64,000 nucleotides of DNA, taken from contig MNCI01004353.1 in the NCBI GenBank assembly GCA_015680685.1, positions 55,645 to 119,644 of the forward strand, read 5' to 3'. A program made the translations under genes and the position numbers. The notes under the pieces are model-generated. The model was not told where the DNA came from, did no database searches, and saw only the letters and a list, made by a program, of their open reading frames with translations. Source of the stretch: Gnetum montanum. Taxonomy: Eukaryota > Streptophyta > Gnetopsida > Gnetales > Gnetaceae. Positions 43,281 through 55,132 of the stretch are shown piece after piece (position 1 is the stretch's first letter; every line of letters starts with the position of its first letter).

Positions 43281-44810
43281 TGAATATTTCAAAAAAAAAT
43301 ACAAGGAAATTTTGAATGAATTTGGGATCCATGGAGTCCCAGAAAAGCCAAGAATATGAGGAAATCATTGAAGAGGATCTTTGAAAGCTCAAAAATTCAA
43401 AAATTTGATGGAGAATGTGTGAATGTAAAAGATGGAGCACATGGTCAGATGCAAAAGATGGGTGTACAAAAGATTCTAATTACAATAATGCTTAAGGATA
43501 AGGTGCTTAACCAACCTAAGCAAGAGATATGCAAGTGGGTCCTCCCCATAGTAAGCACATGTCTTGCTTGCCCTTGCATAACCTCAACCTAAGGAGTTCG
43601 TGGGCCCCATATGTGATTAATTGTTGATGAAATTTAAGGACCAAAACATGGAAGATTCTATCAAAGAATTCAAGTACATTAGACAAAGACACCAACCAAG
43701 AACATGGACACTAGTAGTGACGTGAGTTATGGGTAGCATGGACGGATGATGGAGAATGTGGAATGGCATTTCGAAGGTCATAAGATGTTCTTTGTGGATT
43801 TGTGTTTAAATGATCCAAGAAGATTCATCCTTAGTCTAGACCAAAACCAACCTCTTTCACTGACTTCACATCACCACTCCAAGACAAATCCATCCCCTTA
43901 AGACACAAGAGTGCTCCCACAAAACAACCACTATTCCTTTAGAAGAAGAAAAGAGAAGTAGGAAGTGAGAGAGGGCTTTAGTTAGAGAGGACCTTTAGGC
44001 ATGGGTAACATGTCTTTCTAGTCCCATAACTAGTGCTTGTAGCTCATTTATTTGTCTAAGGGATGTGCTTTAAATTCCCACCATTTTTTGTCTTTCCTTT
44101 TTTTTTTGTTTTTCTCTTTTTTAAGTTATATTTGTATTTTTTTTTCTTTTCTTTTTTTTTATGAAATTTTTGGATGGGAACCACACCATGCAAAGACTTA
44201 TTCAACTTCCTATTATTGGTTAACATGGAATGATAAGAAATCCATGAAAACACATGCATCCAAGTAGAAGAGTACAAAGAGTATTGAGTTCCCTTGAAGT
44301 CCCACCCTGTGCAAACCTTTCAATTCTTTCCAATTTTGGAAACTACTAAGGTCATAAATTTATTAAAAGTTTATTTAAGGAAAAGGATCTCGGTACTTCC
44401 AAAATAAGGAAAACCATAGGGTTTGTGGATGGATGGATGTCATAGACTCATTGCTTGTTCCATGAAAATGAAACCATGTCTTAGCCAATAGTACAAAAAT
44501 TCAAATATAGAAACCAGACATTAGCAATCACAACATTAAGCAACATCCATCATTAGCAACAACTACAACACCACTATGTCCTATTAGCACAAAGCACGTT
44601 TATTAAGAAAAATTAATAAATCACACTAAAATAAAATAAAATATAAAAGAAAGTGTAAAATATTTAAGAAAAATTTAAATGTAGTAATGATGGTGTAAAA
44701 TAAAAATTGTGTAAAATAAGAAAAAGTTTTAAAAATCAAAAAGGTGTAAAATAAAAAATTTGCAAAAAACAAAAAATAGAAAAACTGAGAAGCCACATAT
44801 ATGATTAGCA
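43281..44810 (-). other. A3 conserved 3' non-coding block
   Basis: The reverse complement aligns in order with A2 26050-27260 and A4 55140-56300, for example GGGGAGGACCCACTTGCAT, the CTTTGCATGGTGTGGTTC block and the T-rich tracts (about 44095-44160). No coding frame. Confidence 0.6.
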
Positions 44811-45458
44811 TGGATGACCATCTTCCCAATGACTGAGTTGGAAGGAGGAGATTTGAAAAATTAAGTGTGGTTGTTCATCCGTTGAGGTATTTGGTGCACT
44901 AGCTTGCTTGGGCTCATGGAAAGACTTTATTTGTTGCATGTTGAACAATTGATTTTTGTTTGGGCTTTCAGGTTTGTATATGATCATGGCCCCAGAATGA
45001 AAGGTTTCATCAATCATATAAGGCCCCTCCCATAATGTTTGGAATTTGGTCCATTGAGGTACATGTGTGGGGTTTCAATAGAAAACCTATCTCCTTGTTG
45101 AAATTTCTCTTTCCATATTCTAAGGTCACGACATTGTTTATTGAATGCCTTGTGCACTTCATTCAAGAATAGGTTACCAATCGATTTTCATTTAGCACAT
45201 TCAGGTTGATTAGTCTTTCTTTTTGTGCCAAATTTAGGTCAAGGTCCAAGTCAAAAGCTATTGAGCGTGTATGAAGCTCGGATTCAATTGGGATTCAATT
45301 CCAGTGAGTTCAGGATATGACCAAGTAAAGTTTGTTGGCCATCTATTGACCACTTTCAAAAATTTTTCTTTTTTCTCAAGAGCAAGTTTGGCATTAAGTA
45401 TGACCAACTTGCCATTTTTTAAGAATGCATGTTCCAAGCCTGTAGGTAGAGTTTTCAA
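44811..45458 (-). pseudogene. A3 RT N-terminus fused to integrase C-terminus (internal deletion)
   Basis: The minus strand reads LPTGLEHAFLKNGKL, FTWSYPELTGIES (protease-RT connector, end of that part near 45300), then NEVHKAFNKQCRDLRIWKEK and FHSGAMIIYKPESPNKNQL, which are integrase C-terminal residues. RT palm, RNase H and the integrase core are absent. The breakpoint differs from that in A2. Confidence 0.7.
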
Positions 45459-45835
45459 CTATGGGGGCTCTTGTTTGAGATTCTTAGGGATCTTCAACTC
45501 TTCCCAATTTGTATCATTATTTTCATTATCAGAGAGTTGGTGATGAACTTGATTTAGTTCATTCATGCCTACAACATAAGTGCATGTTAGGCTCTTAGTA
45601 GGTTCCATGCACATTGTGTTGTTGTCAGAATTAGCAATCAGCCACTAGGTGCTCTCTTGTTTTGTGACTATTGTGTATAGACATATTTGAATATTTGCTT
45701 CATGTGCACATTGCTTGCATGTAGAAATAAATGTTTGTTTCACAAACCAAAGTTTCTACACACAATTGCACCCTATATCGCTATGCCCTTTCCATTATGA
45801 TTGGGAAGTTCCCTTAAATTATCACTAGCATTAAA
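45459..45835 (-). pseudogene. A3 protease C-terminal part
   Basis: The minus strand includes LREFPIIMGK, then CRNFGL...LHAS and the connector MNELNQVHHQLS and NWEELKIPKNLKQEPP, homologous to A1 7000-7465. The active-site half is not present. Confidence 0.65.
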
Positions 45836-46439
45836 TTATATTTATTCATGAGCAAACAAGAAGAAGAAAAGTCTGAAAATCTTAAAGTATTTTCATTATT
45901 TATGTTCATTTTCCATGGAACAATTTTCCTCTCATAGACAAATTGAATCCATACCAATTCTATAATTATATACTTGTTTTTCATATGAAATGAATGAAAT
46001 TCTCTAATTGAAACAATGTTAATTTTTTTTCTTAAATTAGGTATTAAATTTTTTGCAACAATTAACTACTAAATTCTATCCAAAGTACCATTATTTTTTC
46101 ATATACCAAAGTACCATTTGAAGTAATAATTCATTTTTCAAGTACCAACTTTATTATAGGTGATTTGTAACAATTTCTAGCATTATTTCTACCTTGAAGT
46201 ATTAATTGAAATCAAAGGCATTCAAGATTTAAATTATATTTTTGTCAATTTCAAGTTTCTAGAAGCTCAAAAGATAACATTATCAATTCAATTGAGTTCC
46301 ATTAAATTTTATTGAATTATTATTATTTGAACCTTTTAGGATGTCGAGAAGGCTTGGACAAATCCATGCAATTAAGTTTTATTGAAATTTAATTTCTAAA
46401 ACTTAAGATAGTAAAGAAAATCATTTCCATGATGATCTT
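45836..46439. other. No gene seen; AT-rich, possibly copia LTR
   Basis: No coding or LTR boundary recognised. It may belong to the 5' LTR of the following copia element. Confidence 0.35.
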
Positions 46440-46770
46440 TGATAAGGTTATGGTAAAGTTAGAAGTTAAGCATGAGATAACCATGACTCATGGTAAAGAA
46501 TTGAATCATTTTAATAGCAACCATGACCTATGGTTAGGTCATGGTACAAAAAACATGACCTATGATCCTTCATCACAACTTGTGATAAGTTTATGAAATT
46601 TTATAGCTAAACAATGCACTTCATCATGACAGATGGTAAAGTAATGATATTATCAGTTTTAATATTTTGTTGTAATGACCTCCACCATAACCCATGGTCT
46701 AGTTGTAAACTCCACCATGATCCATGATTAGATCATGTTCATAAATCATGACCTATTGTTTAGTTGTGGG
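46440..46770. repeat. Palindromic CCATGACCTATGGT iterons next to the copia element
   Basis: CATGAC(T/C)TATGGT-type words recur about ten times, including a perfect inverted repeat with 11-bp arms ACCATGACCTA (46520-46530) and TAGGTCATGGT (46535-46545). They lie upstream of the copia gag remnant. Confidence 0.7.
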
Positions 46771-46979
46771 GAGTGAAAATTTTGAATTTTGAAAAAAATT
46801 GACATCCACATTCTTTCCAAGTTTGATTCATTGCCATTGTTGACTATGAGTAAATTAGTATTGAAGAGTAGAACAAAGATAACAAACAATTTAAAGGAAA
46901 TTTCCAACTGTTTAATTATTCTAAACAAGAGCCAATATTTTATAATGTAGATCAATTTGATGAAAGATTTATTACAATT

Positions 46980-48208
46980 TAATGATGTTTAGGATGTGAT
47001 GATATTTGGTTTTATTGAAATTTATGATTTTAAAGGATTCTCTTCAAAAAGAATAATAGATTATGAAAAAAAATAGAGATATCATTACAACAAGAATGAA
47101 GATCCTTTTCAATGTATCTAAACCATTATTACAAGATTTTACTACCTCTATAAAACTAAGTATGATATTGGCTCTCTATTGATTACCAAGGTAATACAAA
47201 GAATTTAGAAATTCAAGAGCTTCAATGCATGATATAATTTGATAAGTTAGATATAAAAATATCAACATATTAAGAACTTCTTTGCTAGAATATATGGTTA
47301 TCTTAGACATGTAGTTGAATATGGATGTGTATTCATCAATATATAAAAAAGGAAAAAAATTATAGTTGATCTCTATAGTGATTATCAATACTAAAACATG
47401 ATGATGAACTTTGTCCAATCCAAGGAGTTCAAGTATTCTATAGTTAATGAATTGGTTTTACAAGTAAGTGCATTGGAAATTTTTAAAAATGGAAATAATC
47501 AAATGATTAAGCCTACATGGAAAGTAGAGTAGTGGTAGAGGAAGAAATTTTAGAGGGAAATTGAGAAAGACGAACTCAGAATTCTCAGAATGGGAATATT
47601 TCATAGTTAAGGGGTGTCAGAATCTAAAATAAGTAAAACATAGGTACACCCCAAGATACATAGTCCAACTAGAACTTTATATAACTCACCATTACCAACC
47701 AGAATCGAACCCATTACTTGGAGCTTCCAAATCAAGTGTCTTAGTAGTAGGCTAACACTTCATTGTTAGGAATAATTCATAGTTACAAGGAGATACTTAA
47801 AATTATACAAGTAATTCAAGAATAAAAAATCAAAAAGGAAGAGGAGGTAAAAAAATACAATCAAGAAAATTTAGGAAATTAAGATAATTAACCTAATTTT
47901 TAAAATTCCTATAATTCCAAACCACAATTTTATAAATTTTACAAGAAGAAAGACTTCAAAATAGATAAGTGTCAGGGAAAATTTGGCTTGAATACATTAA
48001 ACATCAAGGATAACTCATCATAAGCTTTTACATCAAATTCAAATAAGCCAACCAATAATCAAATCAAGGATATGAACATCAAAATTATACCATCACACTT
48101 TCAACTCATTTTATGTAAGCTCAAATTAGATTAACAAATTGGACAATTAACAGTGGCTACTCTAACCATATGATTCCTTACAAAGAACATTTCATCAAGT
48201 TTTATGCT
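46980..48208 (+). pseudogene. Ty1/copia gag-protease remnant, left piece
   Basis: A gag-like region (about 46980-47520) with many stops, a basic/asparagine-rich part, and a degraded zinc-knuckle zone (FYKKKDFKIDKCQGKFGL, about 47935-47990). Then, at about 48136-48208, WTINSGYSNHMIPYKEHFIK, the copia protease signature W-x-(I/L)-D-S-G-x-S-x-H-M with the catalytic Asp changed to Asn. A4 interrupts the protease four codons later. Confidence 0.65.
48204..48208. repeat. A4 target-site duplication, left copy (ATGCT)
   Basis: ATGCT precedes the A4 5' LTR and recurs at 58315-58319 directly after the 3' LTR. Confidence 0.9.
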
Positions 48209-49072
48209 TAATGAGTCTCGATATCGGACCCTCGATATTGGATACGCAATATCGGGCCCTCGATATCGGATACGTGATATCGGAGTTTCCAAAGCGATAT
48301 CGAACATGCGATATCAGAACTTGTCTCATCACCTATAAATAAGAGACAAGGGCACTTAGTTTCACAATTAGTTTTCTTAGTCCCTTAGCCGAACCCTTGC
48401 AGTTTTCCCTTTCTAGAGTTAGAATTATTTTTGAGTGTCCATAGTAGGAGTCATAAAGTGAACGGATCTTTATTCGAGCATTGTGTACTTGAACACACCT
48501 TGTGTCTAGAAATAAAGATGAACTTCGTGATAAACCTTGAAACATTTAGAATAGCTTAATTATTTCATTTAAATGTTATTTACTGTTATTTGCTACTCTC
48601 ATTAGTTAATTAATGTTATTTTTATTGAATTGTTAATTATCAACGAATTAGCACACTTAGTACGACCACTTTGAGCATGTGTGGAACACTTAGTAACCCA
48701 GTAACGACTAGCGTTTGGTAATCCTAGTAGTGTTACACTGGTTCATGATGTATTCAACAAGTGGGAACAGATGCTAGTGTTAGGACTGGTTAGAGCCTAG
48801 TTGATTAGTTAAATCAAATTAGTTACTCACTTATTTCATTTCTCCATTTTAAGCACCAAGAACATAAAACATAAAAAGCATAAAAATCATATACCTCAAG
48901 TTTACTTAACCATACAATTATGCCTTACAAGTAAGCTTGGGAAGATAACAATTGCATAACCCATCCTTGTTTTTTATAAGTGCATAAGCACTTAATCCTT
49001 GGAGTTCGACCGGATTGTGCATGAATGCTTGTATTTGTATGGTTGGGCATAGGGGTACCTCGCTGCTCATCA
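48209..49072 (+). repeat. A4 5' LTR (864 bp)
   Basis: Starts TAATGAG (expected TGATGAG) and ends CTCATCA. Iterons of the CGATATCGG/CGATATTGG type at about 48218-48325. TATAAATA at 48334-48341. Followed directly by TTGGCACTGTTACCAAAGAT (primer site, 49073-49092). Confidence 0.9.
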
Positions 49073-49211
49073 TTGGCACTGTTACCAAAGATTTTGTTGT
49101 TTGTGCGCTAATTAGAACTTAGGAAATCTTTCCATCATTGGAACGAACCCTTAGGGTTGGTTATCCTACAATCATCGAAAAAAGAGAGTATTGCACACTG
49201 AATAATCAATA

Positions 49212-51179
49212 ATGTCTCCTTCTTCTTATGAGAGTGCTTCACTGCCTAGGTCTAACACCAAGAACAATCGGAGGCAGAGTGTATAGGATAGTCCACCGAT
49301 ACCCCAATAGTTTTGCTTGGTATACACTCATCCTGATGAGTATATATCAAACTTTACCTTTATCCTCCACCAAGATGAACAACTGCATTGGTGTGATTTA
49401 GAAGGTAACATAGTGTTACCTCCCGATTGCTCAATCCTAAGCATGCTTCTTCATGCTCTCACATGAATTGGTATGCATCACTTACAATTGGGGTACATTG
49501 TGCATGAACAGGATTCGAGGGATCATCGACCCATAGAGGCACAATGCCAAAGGGACCTACAATAGGAGAGACATTACAAATCTATGAAGGGAAAGTGGTC
49601 TCAGGATGTCCCATATGTCCTAAGTGAAAACAAGGGTGGTGAACCTGCCTCAAGAGATTTTCCACAAAATGATGTTCCTCTTGTTGACTTCGGTTAAGGA
49701 GTTGTATATCAGAACCTTCACTCAACTATTCATAACCCAGGTTCTAATACCAACAGACACAAAGGATCCAAAAAAAGGAACACGAACACATGACAATGAT
49801 GGACATTCTGATCGTGACTGCGATCGAGGTTGCAACCACCAAAGAGAAGATGATAGACGCCATCATGGTACCAATCTGCCTTCCTCTTCACCTTCATCAT
49901 CTCCTTCTCCCTCTACTTTGGGATCTAAACATAGTCACAAAGGGAAAGACCATGAGGATAATGGTAAATAAAATAGAGATCATAGACAAAATAGTCGAGA
50001 AAGGGGATGAGGGCATTCCAAAGAAACACATCATGAAAGAAGGGAGAGTAGGAAGCAACATATGCCTCATAGACGCCATAGAGAATACGATCATGATGAA
50101 CCCATACTCACCACCCAAAGTATGTTAGATATATCAGAGGCCATTAGAATCCCAAAAAGACACCAAAAAGATAGTAGGATCAAAAGACTAAACATGAATA
50201 ACATCCCACGATTTGAAGGGGGATACAATGCTAATCCTCAAAACCATTTATAGGAATTCCACAATGCATGTGCCTTGCAAAACATAGAAAACAAGTGGCA
50301 AAAACTAAAATTGTTTTCACAGACACTAATCAAGGAAGAAGAAAGCTGGTACCATTTCTTAGAACCAGAATCCATCCGTCGATGGAGTACCATGTTAGAG
50401 CTATTCAACGATAAGTATCAAACGTACTCCTGAGTGTCCAACCTACGTAAGAAAATTCAAGGATGGAAACAAGGAGGATGTGAACCCTTGGATGCTGCCA
50501 TGGGTCAATATTATACATTATTACATTGTTTCCTTAGCCATGGTTACTCATGAAAGGAACAACTACACCATATCATAAATGGGCTTAGGTACAAAACGCA
50601 AAGAACCCTTGGGACTTACACCCAAGGAAGGCTATCCAAGCTTAGAGCCCACCAAATACAAAGATTTTTGGAGCAAGTTGCTAAGGAGGAAGGTGAGTTA
50701 AGGAAAAGAGAAAGTGTAGAGGTGTAAAATAGAGATCCTTCCCTCTGAAAAAGGAAATTAGATTTTACAAAGATGAAGAAGAGTCACCACTTGAGGAGAG
50801 GGTAAATAAAAAGACCTTGCCCATTCAAAAATTTGCATCAGAAGTATGAGAAAAGGTAGATCAAATGTGGAACTCCCTAAATGATAAATTTCAAACTATT
50901 CTAAAAATAGTAGAGGAGTATAGAGAGCAAAGTAGTGATTGGGAGAGAAGGAAAAAGAAAGAAGATGAGTATGCATGTAATAAGGGTAAGGGCAAAGTCG
51001 TCGTCATTAAAGAGGTCGTGGATTTGGACATAGAAAATGATGATAGATGTGAGATATGCCAATATGACCATCCTAAAGAATGTTGCCTAATAGTGTCACA
51101 TTTGCAAGAGTCTAGGGTGTATGCACTAAACCCACAATTAAATAGATGGCAAGCACCCAGAAGGTTACCTTATCTTTAA
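49212..51179 (+). pseudogene. A4 gag
   Basis: ATG 49212 (MSPSSYESASLPRSN). Homologous to A2 gag throughout: HPDEYISNFTFILHQDEQ, a D/H/S-rich and R/E-rich segment, FEGGYNANPQNH, and the knuckle CEICQYDHPKEC (CX2CX3HX3C). Interrupted by many stops, for example before DSPPIP and after GYNANPQNHL. Confidence 0.8.
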
Positions 51180-51714
51180 GGTAACCCCAAGGTAGCTCCA
51201 CCAATCCTTGACATATTATCTAAGTGGAGTCCCACCACAACTGAATGAATAGTATCAATAGTGGCAACACCCACAATCATGGGGAATGCCACTACCACGT
51301 CAACAATGTCCTTATCGTCAACCTAACCCATATGAATATTACATTTAGCAGCTGATCTCTCCACATGACTCTACTAGTCACGTTTCTCCTCAACCTCATT
51401 ACCAGATTCACGGGTACTATAAAACTCCTTCTCCTAAGAGTGATGTTCCACATACATACTATTCTTCTCATTCAACTACACCTCTTCCACCCTTAGCTCC
51501 ATTACCACCTACTCCAACTATGCAGGGCAAGCTTCCTACCCAGCCGCAACAACGTAATGCTACAAGGGCTATCAATCCTTAGCCTACTGTTGGTTTAGAC
51601 AACTAATTAAAGAAAAGACCTTTCTTTAGAACCAATAGTCCAACCAAGTCCTTACAACCACAAGAGGCTAACTCTCCAAATGCCTCACCACCATTCGAAT
51701 CTTCGGAGCTTCCT

Positions 51715-52354
51715 TTGAACCAAAGACTGCACTCAATGCACACTATCATGTTAACTCACGCCATCACTGATTGGATCAAAGCTAGCCATCTTCTTAGGAA
51801 ATTCTCTGATCCTGGAAGTCCTCTTATATATTTACAAATTACTAGGAATAAGCCTTACAAAGCTCTTTTGGATTCAGGTTCTAGTGTTAACTTAATCTCT
51901 CGGGAAATGTACAAAGCCTAGAACTTGCCTCCACTAAAAAAGAGTAACATTCATTTAGAGTTGGCCGACTAGTCTATGACTATCCCATTAGGACTAGTGG
52001 AGGATATTGTCACCACTATTTGTGGGTGGTCATATCCAGTAGATTTCCTAGTGATTCAAGTCAAAAACTATAAGGGGGACTTCCCAATCATAATGGGAAG
52101 AGCATGGCTAAGCACGATTGATGCGCACCTAGGAATACATGATCTTTCCCTAGAAATATTAAAAGAAAATATGTTTGGAAAGATTGAGAAGAAGAAATTT
52201 TCATACATCGCATACAGTGACACAAGGTGTAACTGCATGCAGAAGTCCTAGTTTGTACAACATTTAACATTGCCTGCATGCAACCAGTGTGCACAAATAA
52301 CTGACATACAAAGATGCCTATATGTAGCAACCACAAGACAAAAAGGCACCCATT
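51715..52354 (+). pseudogene. A4 protease
   Basis: ALLDSGSSVNLISREMYKA with the catalytic Asp at 51871-51873, then GLVEDIVTTICGWSYPVDFL and FPIIMGRAWLSTIDAHLGI. The connector that follows in A1 (about 7271-7575) is deleted here: the CACCCATTGG context joins directly to AAATGGTCAAAAGCC. Confidence 0.82.
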
Positions 52355-53170
52355 GGTAAACAAATGGTCAAAAGCCTTTGCTTGGTCATCTCCAAAATTA
52401 ATAGGAATAGATCCTAGGATATGCCAACATAGAATTTACACGGACCCCTCTATGAAGCCTCAACGACAACTGCAAAGGCAACTGAACCCAAAGCTTAAGC
52501 AAGTGGTTAAAGAAGAAATTGAACAACTTCTAAAAGTTGGGTTCATCTAGCCCATTGTTGATAGTGAATGGGTTAGTCCATTAGTCCTTGTGCCTAGAAA
52601 AGGAGGTAAATGAAGGATATGTATAGAGTTTAGGCTGTTAAACTTGGCAACATTTAAAGACCATTTCTCATTTTCATTAGTTAACCAAGTCTTAGATGCC
52701 ATTGCAGGGCATTGCTATTATAGTTTTCTGGATGGTTATAGTGGGTACAATCAAATTCAAATAGCACCAGAAGACCAAGCCAAGACTACATTCACAAGTC
52801 CTTGGGGAACATTTTCATATAAGTAGATGTCGTTTGGCTTGTGCAATGCCCCAGAAACATTTCAATGTCTGGTTCTAAGTGTATTTTAGTAGTAAATAGG
52901 GAATGGTGTGGAGGTCTTTATGGATGATTTCTCCACCTACGGAGTGGACCTCGAACAAGCATTGGACTGATTAGAGCAAGTACTAAAATGATGTGTAGAA
53001 ACTAACCTAAGTCTTAATTGGCAAAAAGGACACTTAATGATCCAAGAGGGCATTGTATCAGGGCATGAAATTTTACAAATAGGGATGGAGGCAGATCCTG
53101 ACAAAATTAAAATCATCCAAGAAATTACTCATCAAACTCAAACTATAAAAGACATATGATCATCCCTTGT
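52355..53170 (+). pseudogene. A4 reverse transcriptase
   Basis: TGIDPRICQHRIY-type start (here KLIGIDPRICQHRIY), SEWVSPLVLVPRKGG, SFLDGYSGYNQIQIAPEDQ, FGLCNAPETFQ, the catalytic FMDDFSTYG at about 52918-52945, and LNWQKGHLMIQEGIVSGHEI. Eight or more stops, for example TAG after GFI and TGA after RKGGK. Confidence 0.85.
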
Positions 53171-53735
53171 TCATACTAGCTATTATAGATGCTTCATTGA
53201 GAACTTTTCAAAGATTGTAAAACCATTGATAGAATTAACAAAGAAGTACGTACCCTTTGAATGGACCAAGGAATGTGAGCTAGCTTTCTAGACCTTGAAG
53301 TAGAAGCTTGTAGAATCACCCATTCTACAAGCTCCTAACTGATCCAAACCATTTCATATAATGAATAACGCATCCAATTTTGCTTTAGGAGCCGTACTTA
53401 CACAATTAGATGATAAAAAACATCCTTATTACATTCACTATGCAAGTTGAAGTATTGCTGGTGCACAACTCAACTGCACCACAACAGAAAAAGAGTTAAT
53501 GGTTGTGGTGTTTGCACTAGAAAAATTTAGGCACTATGTATTAGGCTATAAAATATTTGTACACACGAATCATAGTGTAATTCAGTTCCTTATGAATAAA
53601 CCAATGGTGAGCCCTTGCATCATATGATGGCTTGTGATCTTGTAAGAGTTTGATCTTACGATGATCGATCATAAAGGCACTGAGAATGTCATTGCCAATT
53701 ATTTATCTCGATTGCAATGGGAAAACTAAGAGAAT
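53171..53735 (+). pseudogene. A4 RNase H
   Basis: FEWTKECELAF, SKPFHIMNNASNFALGAVLTQ (the first catalytic Asp of the usual VxxDAS is Asn), TTTEKELMVVVFALEKFRHY and IANYLSRLQWEN. A single RNase H, as expected for Athila-like elements and in contrast to B1/B2. Confidence 0.8.
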
Positions 53736-55132
53736 GAATGCCCAATTTCTGATCACTTCCCTAATGAACTCCCCTTTACAGATGTAATAAAAAATCAATC
53801 ACCCATAGATAAAAATTGGTATAGTAGCATTCTTACCTATCTTCTCACACAAGAAACACCACAAGGCCTGGACTTTAAAAAGAAACAACAGTTTTTCCAT
53901 TGAGTCAAACATTTCATGGAAATTAACAGACACCTTTACAAGGTGTGTTCCAATGGCTTGGTTTGATGGTGTGTTCCTGATGCAGATCAATTATGAGTTC
54001 TCCAAGATGCTCATGAGGGCCCTTATGGGGGTCATTGCGCTGGGAGACGAACAACCATTAAAATCTTGCTTATAGGATATTATTGGCCTACATTGTTTCA
54101 GGATACCCATCATTTTGTCCAATCTTGTGAGTGTTGCCAACGCGGTCAGGAATGACTGCTAGAATGGAGGGTCCACAACAATGGATTCAACCCTTGGAAC
54201 CCTTCGACATATGGGGAACTGATTTCATGGGGTCTATTACACCAATGTCCAACGAAAAAGCATACATTTTTGTTGTTGTTAACTATTTTACAAAATGGGC
54301 AGAAGCAGTTGCTGTTACGGACTGTACATCATCTACTGTTACACGATTTGTCTAACAACAAGTCGTAAACAAGTTTGGCATGCCTCATGCACTTATTTCT
54401 GATAATGGTACACACTTTACAAGTGAAACTTTTCAAAAGTTGATACAACGCTTAGGAGTTGAGCATAAACTAACTACACCATATCATCCTCAAGCGAATG
54501 GTCAAGCCAAAGTCACCAATAGAGAAATTACAAAAATTTTGACGTAAACCATTAGCAAATATAGGTGAGACTAGAGCACCAAACTGAACGATACCCTTTG
54601 GGCCTATTTCTTCACATGGAAACTCCCTATAGGCTATTTTCCCTATGAGTTAGTGTACGGTAAACTTCCAACACTTCCTGTCCAAGCTGAGCTTGATACA
54701 CTATATATAGCATGTGACCTTAACCTTGACCTCAGTTTAGCACAAAAGGAATAGTTAATGAACCTTAACTTGCTAGATGAAAATCGATTAGCCACCTTGT
54801 CATCCAATAAACTACACAAGGCCTTTAACAAACAACATCATGACCGAAGAATTGGAAAAGTTAAATACCAATCAAGAGATAGGGTTCTTTATTAGAATCC
54901 CACACATGTGCCACAATGAACTAAATTTCAAATGATGTGGGAAGGACCTTATATCATTTATGAAACTTTTCCTTCAAGGGCCATGATGATCTATAACCCT
55001 GAAAGCCCAGATAAGAAATTATTGGTCAGCATCCAGCAGACCAAACCTTTCCATGAGCCCAAAACAACCAGTACAAACACTACCTCTATAGATGGACAAC
55101 CCTACTCATTATTTTGGATCTCCTCCTTGTAA
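53736..55132 (+). pseudogene. A4 integrase
   Basis: HHCC zinc domain (DAHEGPYGGHCAGRRTT...CECCQR), then core PFDIWGTDFMGSITPMS and ISDNGTHFTSETF with both aspartates. In PHQANGQAK the third catalytic residue, normally Glu in GQxE, is Lys (GAA to AAA). C-terminal part WEGPYIIYETFPSRAMMIYN. Several frameshifts and stops, for example TAA after VTRFV. Confidence 0.82.

Larger units (their letters stand above)
38760..45835 (-). mobile_element. A3: Athila-like element on minus strand with third coding region, 5' end missing
   Basis: The 3' LTR is on the left (38760-39684), followed rightwards by the polypurine tract, the third coding region with promoter and intron (39840-43173), the conserved 3' non-coding block, the integrase C-terminus, an internal deletion, then the RT N-terminus and protease. 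It ends in the protease motif FPIIMG at about 45790-45835. No gag or 5' LTR is seen further right. Confidence 0.8.
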
